This document shows, one piece after another, positions 14,346-24,712 of a stretch of DNA of 34,542 bases. How positions within the stretch are numbered: position 1 is the first letter of the stretch; the number at the start of each line of letters is the position of its first letter. The notes below the pieces were generated by a model. It was not told where the DNA came from and did no database searches. It worked only from the letters and a program-made list of their open reading frames with translations. The position numbers and the translations under genes were made by a program. The DNA is from CAZEDU01 sp964511185 (GTDB taxonomy: Bacteria; Myxococcota; Myxococcia; Myxococcales; Myxococcaceae): positions 1 through 34,542 of the forward strand of contig CAZEDU010000048.1 in NCBI GenBank assembly GCA_964511185.1, read 5' to 3'.

Positions 14346-16781
14346 TTAGTTGGCCAGCCGCTGCGCGTCAGCAACGCATTCGCCCGACTTGGGCGCGCGC
14401 TTCAGGTACTCCTCCGCGAAGGCCTTCACCTTGGCGCGGTTCTTCGGATCCACCGAGAGGAACTTCGCGTAGGAGCAATAAGCGTCCTCGTAGCTCGGGT
14501 CCGCGTTGAGCGCCTTCTCGAACGCTTCCTGCGCCTTGTTGCGGTCGCCCTTCAGCTCGAAGGTGCGGCCGAGCTCGTTGTACGAGGTGGCGATCTTGTA
14601 CGACTGCCCCAAGTACTCCTGCGCGGCGCGCTCAAACGACGCGATGGCGTTGTCGAGCTGACGCTTCTCGCGCTGGATGCGGCCCATCGACAGGCGCGCC
14701 TCGGGGTTCTTCGCCTTGGGGTCGGCGACCGCCTTCTCGTACTCGCGCATCGCGTCGTCGAGCTTGTTCTGGCGCATGTACACGTGGCCGAGCATCGCCT
14801 GGAGCTTCGGGCTGCCCGGGTTCATCTCGAGCGCCTTCTTGAGCGCGCTCTCGGCTTCCTTCTCGCCGCCGTCCTTCTTCATCAGCGTGCGCGCCAGCTC
14901 GACGTGGAAGTGCGCGCGCGAGCTGTCGAGCTGGATGGCGCGGCGGATCTCCGCGGCGGCGCCGTCGATGTTGTTCTCCCAGAGCAGCCGCTTGCCCTTG
15001 ATGAGGAACAGCTCGGGGTTCTTCGGGTCGAGCCGGAAGCCCGCGTCCTCTTCGTTCTGGACTTCGGCGTTGTTCTTCGACTTGTCGGTGCCGACGCCGG
15101 TCTCGTCGGTCAGCTGCTTTCTGTACTCCGCCTTCGTGTAGAGCGGCAGGTCGCTGGACAGGCGCGAGACGAGCAGCGCGCGGGCCAGGTGCGCGGTGGC
15201 GAGCTGGCGAGGCGACGGCGGCGGCTGCGCCTCGAGCAGCTGCTTGAGCATGCGCGCGGCCGGCAGGTAGCTGGGCTCGTCCTGGTCGAGGATGAGCAGC
15301 GACTTCGCCAGCCGCGACTCGGGGTGATCCGGCCGGAACTTGAGCGCGTTGTCGAACTCCTTCCACGCATCGTTGTCCTGGCCGCGGCGGCGGAAGAGCG
15401 CGCCGCGCGCCGCGTAGACGCGCGGGTCGCTGCCGGCGAGCGCCTGGGCGGTGTCGAGGCTCTCCTTCGCGTGCTCCAAGTCGCCCGCGTTCATCTGGAT
15501 GATGCCGAGCGTCAGGTAGAGCAGCGAGCTCTTCTTGCCCTGCGCGTCGAAGGCGGCGACGCGCTGCTGCAGCTCGGAGAGCGCCTCGGGGCCCTTGCCC
15601 GAGTACGTCTTCACCAGCGCCTCGGCCGCGTAGAGGTACGAGTTGGGCGCCTTGTCCTTCTTCGCCGCGGCCAGGTGCTCTTCGGCCTTGGTGCGCGCCG
15701 CGTCGCCTCCGCCGTGCTCGCCCCAGCGAATCGCGTAGGCGTAGGCCAGGTAGCCGTGCGCCTGCGCGTTGTCGTCGTCGAACTCGAGCACCTTCTCGGC
15801 CTCGGCGCAGGCCTTCTGGTACGAGTCGTAGCTGTCGGCCTGGAAGTGCTCGTACGCGAGCTTGAGCTGCCGGGCGATCTGCTTGTTGCGCTCGGCGGCG
15901 CGCTGGCCGAAGAACAGGTAGCCGCCCAAGCCGAGCGAGCCGACGATGAGCAGCGCCAAGAAGACGAACTTGGAGCGCGACGCGCTGGCCGACCGGGGGC
16001 GCCGGTAGTAGTCGCTCGGGCTCTCGTCGATGTCGTCCTGCGGCTCGTACCGCGGCCGCTGCGCCGTCCGCACCGGGCCGGTCTGGGTGCGTGGGATGTT
16101 CGGGCGGGTGACGGGCCGCTGGGTCCCGGCGCCGCCGTTGGTCGGGCGGGCGTCGATGGGCGCGCCGGGAGGAGGCGCGGCGGGCGTGAGCACCGGCGGT
16201 CCTTGGCGGGGCGCGCCACGGCTGGGCGCCGCGGAGCCAGGCTGAACCGGGTGCAGCACCGGCGGTCCCCCCGCCACCGGCCCAGCGGGCGGCGGCGGCG
16301 CGGCCCGGAGCGCCGACACGTCGATGTTGTGCTGCTGCAGGAGCGCCTTGGTGTCGGCGTCGTTGGGGTCGGCCTGGTAGGCCTTGAGCAGGTTCGCCTT
16401 GCCCGCCTCGGTCTCGCCGGTCTTCAGCTGAAGCGCGCCGGTCATGCGCAGCACGGCCTTGTCGTTGGGCACGAGCTGCAGCGCGCCGGCGAGCTCTTCG
16501 AGCGCCTTCTTGTCTTTGCCTTGATCCGCGTAGACGCGGGCGAGCAGCACGCGCGGATCGGCCGTGTTCGGATGGGCCTTCACGCCTTTCTTGCAGACGA
16601 CCATCGCCTCCATGTAGCGGCCCATTCCCAAGTAGGCCTCGGCCAATGGTTTGTAGGCCTCGGAGGCAGGGTCGGTGGCGAAGGCGTGCTCGAGCTTCGC
16701 GAGCTCGGCAGGGCTCAGCGTTTTCGTTGGGCTGGGGGGCAAAACATCAATTTTTAAAGCACCCGCCTTCTGAGCAGTCAA
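14346..16781 (-). CDS. Large TPR-repeat membrane protein
   Basis: An 811-residue protein in three parts. The N-terminal TPR array (about residues 25-150) is followed by a Pro/Gly/Arg-rich linker (about 158-265). After one membrane helix (about 271-291) comes a long TPR solenoid to the end, with repeats such as NPELFLIKGKRLLWENN, AHFHVELARTLMKKDG, SPKLQAMLGHVYMRQNKLDDAMREYEKA and TSYNELGRTFELKGDRNKAQEAFEKALNADP. TPRs on both sides of a membrane point to a scaffold or assembly role in the envelope; no specific partner can be named. No ATG fits the beginning. TTG at 16781 has AAGGA nine bases upstream and is used, but the start is uncertain. The gene is followed by the Mrr-like gene. It is divergent from the tRNA gene across a 99-base interval. 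Confidence 0.85.
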   Translation of the reverse strand: MTAQKAGALKIDVLPPSPTKTLSPAELAKLEHAFATDPASEAYKPLAEAYLGMGRYMEAMVVCKKGVKAHPNTADPRVLLARVYADQGKDKKALEELAGALQLVPNDKAVLRMTGALQLKTGETEAGKANLLKAYQADPNDADTKALLQQHNIDVSALRAAPPPPAGPVAGGPPVLHPVQPGSAAPSRGAPRQGPPVLTPAAPPPGAPIDARPTNGGAGTQRPVTRPNIPRTQTGPVRTAQRPRYEPQDDIDESPSDYYRRPRSASASRSKFVFLALLIVGSLGLGGYLFFGQRAAERNKQIARQLKLAYEHFQADSYDSYQKACAEAEKVLEFDDDNAQAHGYLAYAYAIRWGEHGGGDAARTKAEEHLAAAKKDKAPNSYLYAAEALVKTYSGKGPEALSELQQRVAAFDAQGKKSSLLYLTLGIIQMNAGDLEHAKESLDTAQALAGSDPRVYAARGALFRRRGQDNDAWKEFDNALKFRPDHPESRLAKSLLILDQDEPSYLPAARMLKQLLEAQPPPSPRQLATAHLARALLVSRLSSDLPLYTKAEYRKQLTDETGVGTDKSKNNAEVQNEEDAGFRLDPKNPELFLIKGKRLLWENNIDGAAAEIRRAIQLDSSRAHFHVELARTLMKKDGGEKEAESALKKALEMNPGSPKLQAMLGHVYMRQNKLDDAMREYEKAVADPKAKNPEARLSMGRIQREKRQLDNAIASFERAAQEYLGQSYKIATSYNELGRTFELKGDRNKAQEAFEKALNADPSYEDAYCSYAKFLSVDPKNRAKVKAFAEEYLKRAPKSGECVADAQRLAN

Positions 16782-16809
16782 ATCCGAAGATCCTTGAGAT
16801 TGCCGTTGC

Positions 16810-16838
16810 TTGACACCTCTGGAGCGCTTCGTTATGTG
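16810..16838 (+). promoter_or_regulatory. Promoter of the tRNA-Ala gene
   Basis: A perfect TTGACA (16810-16815), a 17-base spacer and TATGTG (16833-16838) form a good sigma-70-type promoter. The GC-rich bases right after the -10 box (16839-16852) resemble the discriminators of stringently controlled stable-RNA promoters. Transcription would begin near 16845, about 36 bases before the tRNA. Confidence 0.7.
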
Positions 16839-16880
16839 CAGCGCGCCCCGCCGGTCCCAAGGGCGAGGGTGTGGTCGTCT

Positions 16881-16953
<73 letters not shown>

Positions 16954-16968
16954 CAGCGTGAAATCAGG

Positions 16969-17006
16969 AAAGGGATGGGCTCGAGAGGGCCCGTCCCTTT
17001 TCTTCT
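16969..17006 (+). terminator. Intrinsic terminator after the tRNA gene
   Basis: Twelve-pair hairpin: AAAGGGATGGGC (16969-16980) with GCCCGTCCCTTT (16989-17000), including one U-G wobble, and an eight-base loop. The run TTTTCTTCTT follows. It ends exactly at the 3' end of the convergent kinase gene, so it could also insulate that gene, though the T-tract on the other strand is weaker. Confidence 0.85.
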
Positions 17007-18458
<1,452 letters not shown>

Positions 18459-18470
18459 CGACCGGCGAGT

Positions 18471-19688
18471 CTACCGTGGCTGCCCCGCCTGACTCACCGC
18501 CCCAGACGCCAGCAGCCGGGCGATGTGGTCGGGTGTCAGATGAAGCACGTCCCGCAGCACCTCTTCGGAGTGCTCTCCCAGCCGGGGTGGCGGGAGCGGC
18601 GACTCGGGGCGGCCCTCGAGCGGGAGCGGCGAGCCCAGAAGGCGCACCGCGCCGGCCTCCGGGTGCTCGAGCCGTTGCACCATGCCGCGCGCGGCGAGCT
18701 GCGGATGCGAGAGCGCCGCGGGCAGATCCGCGATGGCGCCCGCCGGCACCCCGCCCCGGCCGCACAGCGCGAGCCAATGCGAGACGGGCCTTTGGGCGAA
18801 GAGCGGCTCCAGCACGGCGAGCAGCGCCTCTCGGTGCTCGACGCGATCGCGGTTCCGGGCGAAGCGTGAATCGCTCGACAGCGGCTCCTGGCCGATGAGC
18901 TCGCACAGCCGCTTGAACTGCGCGTCGTTGCCGACGGCGAGGTTGAAGTAGCCGTCCTGCGCGCGGAAGGTCTCGTAGGGCGCGATCGACGGGTGCCGGT
19001 TGCCCATGCGCATCGGGCTCTTCTGCGCGACGAGGTGGGCGGCGGCCTGAAAGGTGAGCACCTGCGCCGTCGCGTCGAGCATCGCCACGTCGAGGAACTG
19101 CCCCTGGCCGGTGCGCTCCCGTTGGAAGAGCGCGAGCAAGATCGACTGAAACGCCGTCATGCCGCTCAACAGATCGCTGATCGAAACGCCGACTTTGGTG
19201 GGCGGCCCGGACGGATCCCCCGTCAGGTGCTGCAAGCCCGAGAGCCCCTGCACCACCACGTCGTAGCCCGGCAGCGCCGTGAAGGCGGGGTCGCCTTGGT
19301 GCCCGAAGCCCGAGATGGAGCAATAGATGAGCTTGGGGTTGTCGGCGCGGAGCGCGGCGTGCCCCAAGCCCAGCCGCTCCGCCACGCCGGGCCGGAAGTT
19401 TTCGACCACCACGTCGCAGCGCTGGGCGAGCTGCCGCACCGCCGCGAGCCCGTCGGGGTGCTTCAGGTTCACCGCGACCGACTTCTTGTTCCGGTTGATG
19501 GAGAGGAAGTAGGTCGAGACGCCGTTGGCGAACGGCGGACCGAAGCCGCGCGTGTCGTCGCCGGCGCCGGGCTCTTCGACCTTGATCACCTCGGCGCCCA
19601 TGTCGCCGAGGTTCATGGTGCAGAACGGGCCCGACAGCACCCGCGAGAGATCCAGAACGCGGACCCCCTGGAGCGGCGGCGCGCTCAC
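18471..19688 (-). CDS. CaiB/BaiF family (class III) CoA-transferase
   Basis: A 405-residue enzyme that moves CoA between acyl groups through an aspartyl-CoA intermediate. Family blocks are VRVLDLSRVLSGPFCTMNLGDMGAEVIKVE at the N-terminus and ENFRPGVAERLGLG near residues 96-109. Others are SISGFG, the DLLSG block with the likely catalytic Asp near 172, and HPxLAARGM in the C-terminal part. The closest functional neighbours of such sequences include succinyl-CoA-dependent and alpha-methylacyl-CoA racemase-like enzymes; the substrate cannot be told from sequence. The start GTG at 19688 overlaps the stop of the zinc-ribbon gene (GTGA). It lies between a small Cys4 protein and a protein kinase, with no other acyl-CoA genes nearby. 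Confidence 0.92.
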   Translation of the reverse strand: MSAPPLQGVRVLDLSRVLSGPFCTMNLGDMGAEVIKVEEPGAGDDTRGFGPPFANGVSTYFLSINRNKKSVAVNLKHPDGLAAVRQLAQRCDVVVENFRPGVAERLGLGHAALRADNPKLIYCSISGFGHQGDPAFTALPGYDVVVQGLSGLQHLTGDPSGPPTKVGVSISDLLSGMTAFQSILLALFQRERTGQGQFLDVAMLDATAQVLTFQAAAHLVAQKSPMRMGNRHPSIAPYETFRAQDGYFNLAVGNDAQFKRLCELIGQEPLSSDSRFARNRDRVEHREALLAVLEPLFAQRPVSHWLALCGRGGVPAGAIADLPAALSHPQLAARGMVQRLEHPEAGAVRLLGSPLPLEGRPESPLPPPRLGEHSEEVLRDVLHLTPDHIARLLASGAVSQAGQPR

Positions 19689-20032
19689 AGCGGGTTCGGC
19701 GTGGGCGCTTCGACGAGCGCGACCGGCTCAGCCGAGAGCGGCTCTTCGGTGGCGGCGATCTCTTCCACCTTCTTCTTGGCGCCCGCGCCCGAGCGGCAGG
19801 TGCGGCACCACGGCTGATTGCGGATCGCCCCGTCGGGCATGCGCCGCAGCCCGAACTGCATGAGCGGTTTGATCTGCCGGCACTTGAGGCACATCAGGGT
19901 GATCAGCACCTCGTGCCCTTCGGCGTCGTACACCGCCGACTTGCGCCGCTTCCGCGGTTGACCGGGCTCGCGCGCCTTCTTCGCCGCCTTCGGCTCCGGT
20001 TCGGGAAGCATCGGCGTCACCTTGTAGAGCAT
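19685..20032 (-). CDS. Small Cys4 zinc-ribbon-like protein
   Basis: A 115-residue protein. The ATG at 20032 has GGAGG four bases upstream, within a run of repeated GGAGG-like sites (about 20036-20053). The N-terminal third is very basic (KAAKKAREPGQPRKRRKS). The core carries CLKC (48-51) and CRTC (76-79), a four-cysteine zinc-ribbon arrangement with conserved-looking aromatic and basic residues (QIKPLMQFGLRR, IRNQPWC). The C-terminus is acidic and disordered. The likely role is nucleic-acid or protein binding, but I do not recognise a named family. The frame stays open upstream to 20350, but that part is a shadow of the nucleotidase gene. It is the first gene of the operon with the CoA-transferase and kinase. 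Confidence 0.8.
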   Translation of the reverse strand: MLYKVTPMLPEPEPKAAKKAREPGQPRKRRKSAVYDAEGHEVLITLMCLKCRQIKPLMQFGLRRMPDGAIRNQPWCRTCRSGAGAKKKVEEIAATEEPLSAEPVALVEAPTPNPL

Positions 20033-20153
20033 CTGTCCTCCGTCCTCCCTCCATCCTTGAAGATGGCACCCTAGCGGCGGCATCTGACACTGAACGATCG
20101 CGCGGAGGCCGAAATACCGGCGCCGGATCGGTTTCCCCTTGTAGATCAGCGAT

Positions 20154-21962
20154 CTACGGCCCGTGCGCCGGGCTCGACAGGCAAGGCCCCTTCTCGTCGG
20201 CGAAGAGGATGCGCCCCAGGGTGGGGGGCGCGAGCTCGGCCTTCTTCTTTTGCCAATGCGCGACCAGGGCATCGCGCAGGTTGAGCGGCCGCCGCGTGCC
20301 CAGGTCGACCTGCTCGGGCTTGAGGGCCGCGAGCACCGGCCCCAGCCCATCGCCGCCGCGGGCCAGGAAGTCGGGCATCACCACCCGGTACCACTTCTGC
20401 GCGTCGACCGGCTTGCCGTCGGCCAACGAGAAAGACTTCAAGCGGTTCTTGCCCGGGCAGCGGCCCAGCGTGACGCGCAACCCCGAGACCTGAAACACCC
20501 CTTTGCGCGCTCCATACGCGGCCTGCAGCAGGCGCCGCAGCTCTTCACCCGTCACGTGCAAAGTGGCGATCGAGTTGTCGAACGGGAGCACCTCGTAGAC
20601 ATCGCCATAGGTGATGGCGCCGGCCGGCAGATCCGCCCGCAGCCCGCCGCTGTTGAGCAGCGCGACGTCCACCTGCTCCATCTCGCGGAGCGCGTCGGCG
20701 AGGAAGCTGCCCAGCGCGCTCTCGGCCTCGTAGTTGCGCCCCAGGCGCTTGGGGTTCTGCAGCCCGAGGCTCCGGCGCTGCTCCACTTCGACCTGCGCGA
20801 GCGCCGGCGCGATGGCTTGCTCCAGCGCGGTCGCGAGGACGACCGGCTTGCCCATGAAGGTCGCGGGCAGCAGCTCGACCGGTTTGCCGTCGAGCAGCTT
20901 CGGGTCGCAGCTCTGGGTGGCGCGATCCAGCTGCGTGCAGATCGGGAGCGCGGCGCGGATGATCGTCTTCTCGCGGGCCACGCGGCGGCGCGCCGGATCG
21001 ACGAACAACTCGATCACCCCGAACTGCCGTCCCAGGCCCGCGGTCTCGATGACCGGCGTGCCGTTGACGATGTGGCCCATCACCTGGTGGGTGTGACCGG
21101 CGATGACCGCGTCGACCAACCCGGGCGGCACCTCGCTCAGCGCCTCGAAGATCTCACCCGCCTCCTTGTCGCAGGTGGACAGATCCTCCGGCTTGTCCCA
21201 CTTCGCGCACTTGCCGCCCGCGTGCGCGACGGCGATCACCACCTCGGCGCCCTTGGCGCGCAGCTCCTTGGCGGCGGCGACCGTCTCGGGGGCCAAGCTG
21301 CCGAAGCGCAGCGACGTGACGTTGACCGGGTTGGTGGTCGTCGGGGTCGAAGGGGTGATGAGCCCGAACACGCCGACCTTCACGCCCTTGAGCGTGAACA
21401 TCGCGGTGCCGTCGTTGCCCAGCCACTTGGGGCGCTCCCCCGAGCGCGCCTCGTAGACGTTCACGGCGAGCAGCGGAAAAGACGCCTGCTTGAGCCGCGC
21501 CTTGAGCGCGCCGAACGGATCCTGATCCGGCGAGCTGACCACCGAGACGGGGCCGACCGGGCCGTAGTCGAACTCATGGTTGCCCAGCGCGGCGGCGTGG
21601 TAGCCGAGCCGGTTCATCGCCTCGATGACCACCGAGCCTTCGGTCAGGTTGGCGGCGAGCGTGCCCTGGAAGAGGTCGCCGCCGTCGAGCAGCAGCACGC
21701 CCCCCGGGTTGTCGGCGCGGAGAATCTCCAGGTAGCCGGCGAAGGCCGCCACCCCGCCCTGCCGGAGCACCTTCCCGCCCGCGATCGGCGTCTGGTGCGG
21801 GTAGACCCAGCCGTGCAGATCATTCGTGCCGACGATCGTGAGGCGAATCGGCTCGGCGGCAGGGGCGGCCGCCGCCTGGGTCGGCTCGGGCGCGACGGCC
21901 GAGGAGGTCTTGCAGCCCAGGCCCAGGAGGGCCGCCAACAACAGCGAGAGGTGAATGCGCAT
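20154..21962 (-). CDS. 5'-nucleotidase / metallophosphatase lipoprotein
   Basis: A 602-residue exported enzyme of the UshA/5'-nucleotidase family. The signal ends in lipobox LLGLGC with C17 as lipid site. The metallophosphoesterase domain shows GTNDLHG (D48, H50), DGGD (93-96), GNHEFDYG (127-134), AVAHAGG and AGHTHQ, the full set of two-metal ligands. The C-terminal substrate-binding domain has NSGGLRADLPAG and YEVLPFDNS. It hydrolyses nucleotides or related phosphate esters at the periplasmic or outer-membrane face, for nutrient scavenging; exact substrate unknown. It lies 116 bases after the membrane glycosyltransferase gene and 121 bases before the zinc-ribbon gene, so it could be its own unit. 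No convincing promoter was seen. No strong ribosome site precedes the ATG. Confidence 0.93.
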   Translation of the reverse strand: MRIHLSLLLAALLGLGCKTSSAVAPEPTQAAAAPAAEPIRLTIVGTNDLHGWVYPHQTPIAGGKVLRQGGVAAFAGYLEILRADNPGGVLLLDGGDLFQGTLAANLTEGSVVIEAMNRLGYHAAALGNHEFDYGPVGPVSVVSSPDQDPFGALKARLKQASFPLLAVNVYEARSGERPKWLGNDGTAMFTLKGVKVGVFGLITPSTPTTTNPVNVTSLRFGSLAPETVAAAKELRAKGAEVVIAVAHAGGKCAKWDKPEDLSTCDKEAGEIFEALSEVPPGLVDAVIAGHTHQVMGHIVNGTPVIETAGLGRQFGVIELFVDPARRRVAREKTIIRAALPICTQLDRATQSCDPKLLDGKPVELLPATFMGKPVVLATALEQAIAPALAQVEVEQRRSLGLQNPKRLGRNYEAESALGSFLADALREMEQVDVALLNSGGLRADLPAGAITYGDVYEVLPFDNSIATLHVTGEELRRLLQAAYGARKGVFQVSGLRVTLGRCPGKNRLKSFSLADGKPVDAQKWYRVVMPDFLARGGDGLGPVLAALKPEQVDLGTRRPLNLRDALVAHWQKKKAELAPPTLGRILFADEKGPCLSSPAHGP

Positions 21963-22078
21963 GAGGAGGGCGCCGATCGAAGCCAGGTTCCGAGCTGTTT
22001 TTCAATGGCCGCCTGTTTGCGGATAGAAGGGTCCGAGCTCGAGGCCATCGAGGCCGAGATGAAGCAGCGGCGCGGCGA

Positions 22079-23572
22079 TCACGGCCCGCGGCGGCGGTAG
22101 AGCGCCGGCCCACCGGACGGCGGCGCGGCGACTTCGAACGCGCCGTGAAACCAGGCGCGGGTCGCCTCCGAGAGCTGAAACCGCTCGCGCCAGCCGAGCA
22201 CCGCGAAGCGGCACTGGGCGAGCAGCGCCATCGCCGGCCCCTGCGCGCGCTCGGTGGAGAACGCCTGCGCCGCGTGCGGGTAGCGCGCTCCGCCTTCCGC
22301 CGCGGCGATGAGCATGGACGCGTAGGTGTCGACCGAGGCGCGGCCGGCGGGACGGTGCGGAGGCAAGCGGTCCCCCGCCAGCGCGTAGGCAGGCTCGAGC
22401 GCGAAGACGCAGTCGTCGGGCGGCACCCCGTGGCGAATGGTCTGCCCGAGCCTCACCTGCTCCGGCGCGCGCGCCCGCGCGGCCAGGACGCTCCGGCGAA
22501 GCTGCGGGAGGACCGCGACGGCCGCGAGCGCGACGGCCACCGCCACCGGCGTGCGCGCGGGCAGCCGCCGCCACAGCCACGCCGCGGCGAGCCCGGCCAG
22601 CGCGCACTCGCTCGCGGCCAGGTGCGCGTTGTACTGGCTCCAGTAGGTGGACGAGGCCATGAAGGCGACGAGCGTGAGCAGGTACGCGGCGCCGATGAGC
22701 CGGGCGCCGCGACGCGCCCGCGCGCTCGGATCGACCGCGAGCACGCCCAGGCCCAGCACGGCGAGCAAGGGCGTGACGCGATGGCCACCGCCCCAGATCG
22801 CCGCGAGGCGCTGGAGCCGCTCCGCCCAACCGCTCCAGTCGGAGCCGTCCGGAGGCCGCACCGCGTGGAACCAGAGCGTCTGCTCGACGAAGGCGCCGAG
22901 GCTCCGCGACGCGAGCGGCAGGAGCAGCGCCAGCCCCACCGCCGACGCCGCGACCAGGAAGCGGAGCCGCGCGCGGCCCGGCGGTCGCTCGGTCGCGACG
23001 AGCGCCGCGAGCACCCAGATGCCGCCCCACACCTTCACCGCGCAGGCGAAGGCCGCCAGCGCGCCGGCGACCAGGTCACGGCGCACAGAAGGCGCGCCGA
23101 GCCAACGCCAGGCCATGAGCAGGACCGCCGCGTTGAGGACCGGCTCGAGGAAAGGCCCGCGCTCGACGCCGACCGCCTCGGGGTAACCCGCATAGAGCGC
23201 CGCGGCGAGCACGCCCGCCCAGCGCTCCGTCTCGCGCGCGACGAGCCGCCCGACCAGGAACGTGTTGAGCGCCCCGAGCGCCGCGGCGAGCCAGCGAGAC
23301 AGAGCGAAGGCCGCGGCCGGCCCCAGCCCCTCGACCCACGCCGCGCTGGTGGACAACCAATAGAGGAGCCCAGGCGGATGGACGAAGACGAAGTCGCGGT
23401 AAGGCAGCACGCCCTTCCACAAGAGCGCGGCGGCCGAGAAGTAGACCCCCTCGTCGTAGTCGACCGGAACCTCCCAGGCGCCGAAGCGCGCGAGCGGCAG
23501 CGCGCGGACGACGAAGGCGACCAGCGCGGCGGTGGCGAGCGCGAGGCAGAGCGGACGCGGGTTGGGCTTCAT
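22079..23572 (-). CDS. GT39/ArnT-like membrane glycosyltransferase
   Basis: A 497-residue multi-pass protein of the GT-C superfamily (dolichyl-phosphate-mannose mannosyltransferase / ArnT-like), which uses a polyprenyl-phosphate sugar donor at the periplasmic face. The first external loop has the acidic DYDEG motif (D38, D40, E41), followed by LPYRDFVFVHPPGLLYW, characteristic of the family; roughly ten membrane helices and a C-terminal periplasmic domain follow. The ATG at 23572 overlaps the stop of the GT4 gene by four bases (ATGA), which sets the start even though the frame is open 17 codons further upstream. The acceptor (lipid A, polysaccharide or protein) is unknown. Confidence 0.88.
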   Translation of the reverse strand: MKPNPRPLCLALATAALVAFVVRALPLARFGAWEVPVDYDEGVYFSAAALLWKGVLPYRDFVFVHPPGLLYWLSTSAAWVEGLGPAAAFALSRWLAAALGALNTFLVGRLVARETERWAGVLAAALYAGYPEAVGVERGPFLEPVLNAAVLLMAWRWLGAPSVRRDLVAGALAAFACAVKVWGGIWVLAALVATERPPGRARLRFLVAASAVGLALLLPLASRSLGAFVEQTLWFHAVRPPDGSDWSGWAERLQRLAAIWGGGHRVTPLLAVLGLGVLAVDPSARARRGARLIGAAYLLTLVAFMASSTYWSQYNAHLAASECALAGLAAAWLWRRLPARTPVAVAVALAAVAVLPQLRRSVLAARARAPEQVRLGQTIRHGVPPDDCVFALEPAYALAGDRLPPHRPAGRASVDTYASMLIAAAEGGARYPHAAQAFSTERAQGPAMALLAQCRFAVLGWRERFQLSEATRAWFHGAFEVAAPPSGGPALYRRRGP

Positions 23573-24669
23573 CTCAAAGCTTCTGCGTACACCGCTTCGG
23601 TCGCCTCCGCGGTCTTCGCCCACGTGAGCTGCGCGGCCCTCCGCGCGCCGGCCGCGACGAGGCGCTGGCGCTCGTCGGGCGAGACCCAGAGTCGCCGGAG
23701 GGCCTCGGCGAGCCCCGCGGTGTCGTCGGGCGGGACCAGCAGCGCCGCGTCGGCGCAGACCTCTGGCAGCGCGCCGGCGTTCGAGGCGACGACCGGCACG
23801 CCCAGCCGCATCGCCTCGAGCGGCGGCAGGCCGAAGCCTTCGTAGCGCGAGGGGAAGACGAACACCGACGCGCGCCGCATGAAGGCGTAGAAGAGCGGCT
23901 CGGGTTGATAGCCGAGCGGACGAACGTCGATGCCGGCGGATTGCATCTGGCGCACCCGCCGCTCGACCGGGCCGGAGCCGAACCAGCGCTGGCCGACCAA
24001 GAGCAGCGGCACCCGTTCACCGCCGCGCCAGAGCGCGTCGATGGCCTCGAGCACCGCGCCGACGTTCTTTCTTTTGTCGAGCGCGCCCGCGTAGAGCACG
24101 TAGCGCTCCGGCAGCCCGAGCGACGCCAAGTACGCCTCGCTGATCGCGTCGAGCGGCGCGCCAGCGTCGACGTGATCCACGCCGTGCAGCACCACGCGGA
24201 GCTTGTCGGCGTGCGCCGGGTAGCGCCTGGCGAGGTCTTGCCGCGTGCGCTCGCTCACGCAGATGACGCGATCGGCGACCTGCAGGCTGCGCTGGAGCCA
24301 GAGCTTGAACTGCCATCGGAAGCCGACCGAGACGGTGTCCGGGAACAGCTCGGGGATGAGGTCGTGCACCGTGAGCACGAGCTTCTTCCCCGCGACCCGC
24401 TGGAGCGGGAGGTTGAAGTTGCCGACCGCGTGGAAGACGTCGCCGGGCACCTGGGCGAGCAGCGCAGGCAGCGACCCGAGCGCGAAGGCGGTGCGGCCCT
24501 GCTCGCCCCGCGGGTGCTCTCCGCTGCGCCGCGCGCCGACGCGCGACACCGCCACCCCGCGGGCGACGAGCGCCTGGTACAGGCAGCGCGTGTAGAGGCC
24601 GATGCCCGTGGTGGGCTCGTCCCACAACGTGGCGTCGAGCAGCACGGAGGCGGCGCCTTCTTTCGACAC
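23569..24669 (-). CDS. GT4 family glycosyltransferase
   Basis: A 366-residue GT-B fold glycosyltransferase (cytoplasmic, nucleotide-sugar dependent). The N-terminal domain has the TTGIGLYTRCLYQAL donor-proximal loop and VHDLIPELFP. The C-terminal domain has LYAGALDKRKNV, then SRYEGFGLPPLEAMRLGVPVVAS with the E-x7-E motif of retaining GT4 enzymes intact. It resembles mannosyl- or rhamnosyltransferases of O-antigen clusters, but donor and acceptor cannot be assigned. The start is GTG at 24669 and no ribosome site is visible. A TATACG hexamer sits six bases before the GTG, so the message may be leaderless. The gene is divergent from the double GT4 gene and overlaps the membrane glycosyltransferase gene downstream. 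Confidence 0.92.
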   Translation of the reverse strand: MSKEGAASVLLDATLWDEPTTGIGLYTRCLYQALVARGVAVSRVGARRSGEHPRGEQGRTAFALGSLPALLAQVPGDVFHAVGNFNLPLQRVAGKKLVLTVHDLIPELFPDTVSVGFRWQFKLWLQRSLQVADRVICVSERTRQDLARRYPAHADKLRVVLHGVDHVDAGAPLDAISEAYLASLGLPERYVLYAGALDKRKNVGAVLEAIDALWRGGERVPLLLVGQRWFGSGPVERRVRQMQSAGIDVRPLGYQPEPLFYAFMRRASVFVFPSRYEGFGLPPLEAMRLGVPVVASNAGALPEVCADAALLVPPDDTAGLAEALRRLWVSPDERQRLVAAGARRAAQLTWAKTAEATEAVYAEALR

Positions 24670-24675
24670 CGCGGC

Positions 24676-24698
24676 CGTATAGCACGCGTTGTGCTACG
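24676..24698. promoter_or_regulatory. Palindrome in the divergent glycosyltransferase interval
   Basis: TAGCAC (24680-24685) and GTGCTA (24691-24696) form a perfect six-base inverted repeat with a five-base spacer, in the 43-base interval between two divergent GT genes. Overlapping it are TATAGC on the plus strand (24678-24683) and TATACG on the minus strand (24681-24676), both -10-like. It may be a shared promoter/operator; no -35 boxes of quality were found. Confidence 0.35.
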
Positions 24699-24712
24699 AG
24701 CTTTCAAAGCCC

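Noticed and set aside
20141..20157. Seven-base perfect hairpin at the nucleotidase stop codon, considered as a terminator
   Set aside because: It has a three-base loop but no T-tract follows on either strand, and the stem is short.
21963..22078. 116-base interval between the membrane glycosyltransferase and the nucleotidase
   Set aside because: Searched for a small gene, promoter or hairpin; only short repeats of CGAGGCC and no supported feature were found.
24689..24712. TTG start giving eight extra residues on the double GT4 protein
   Set aside because: The added residues do not extend the first strand of the GT-B fold, and the ATG at 24713 gives a typical N-terminus.
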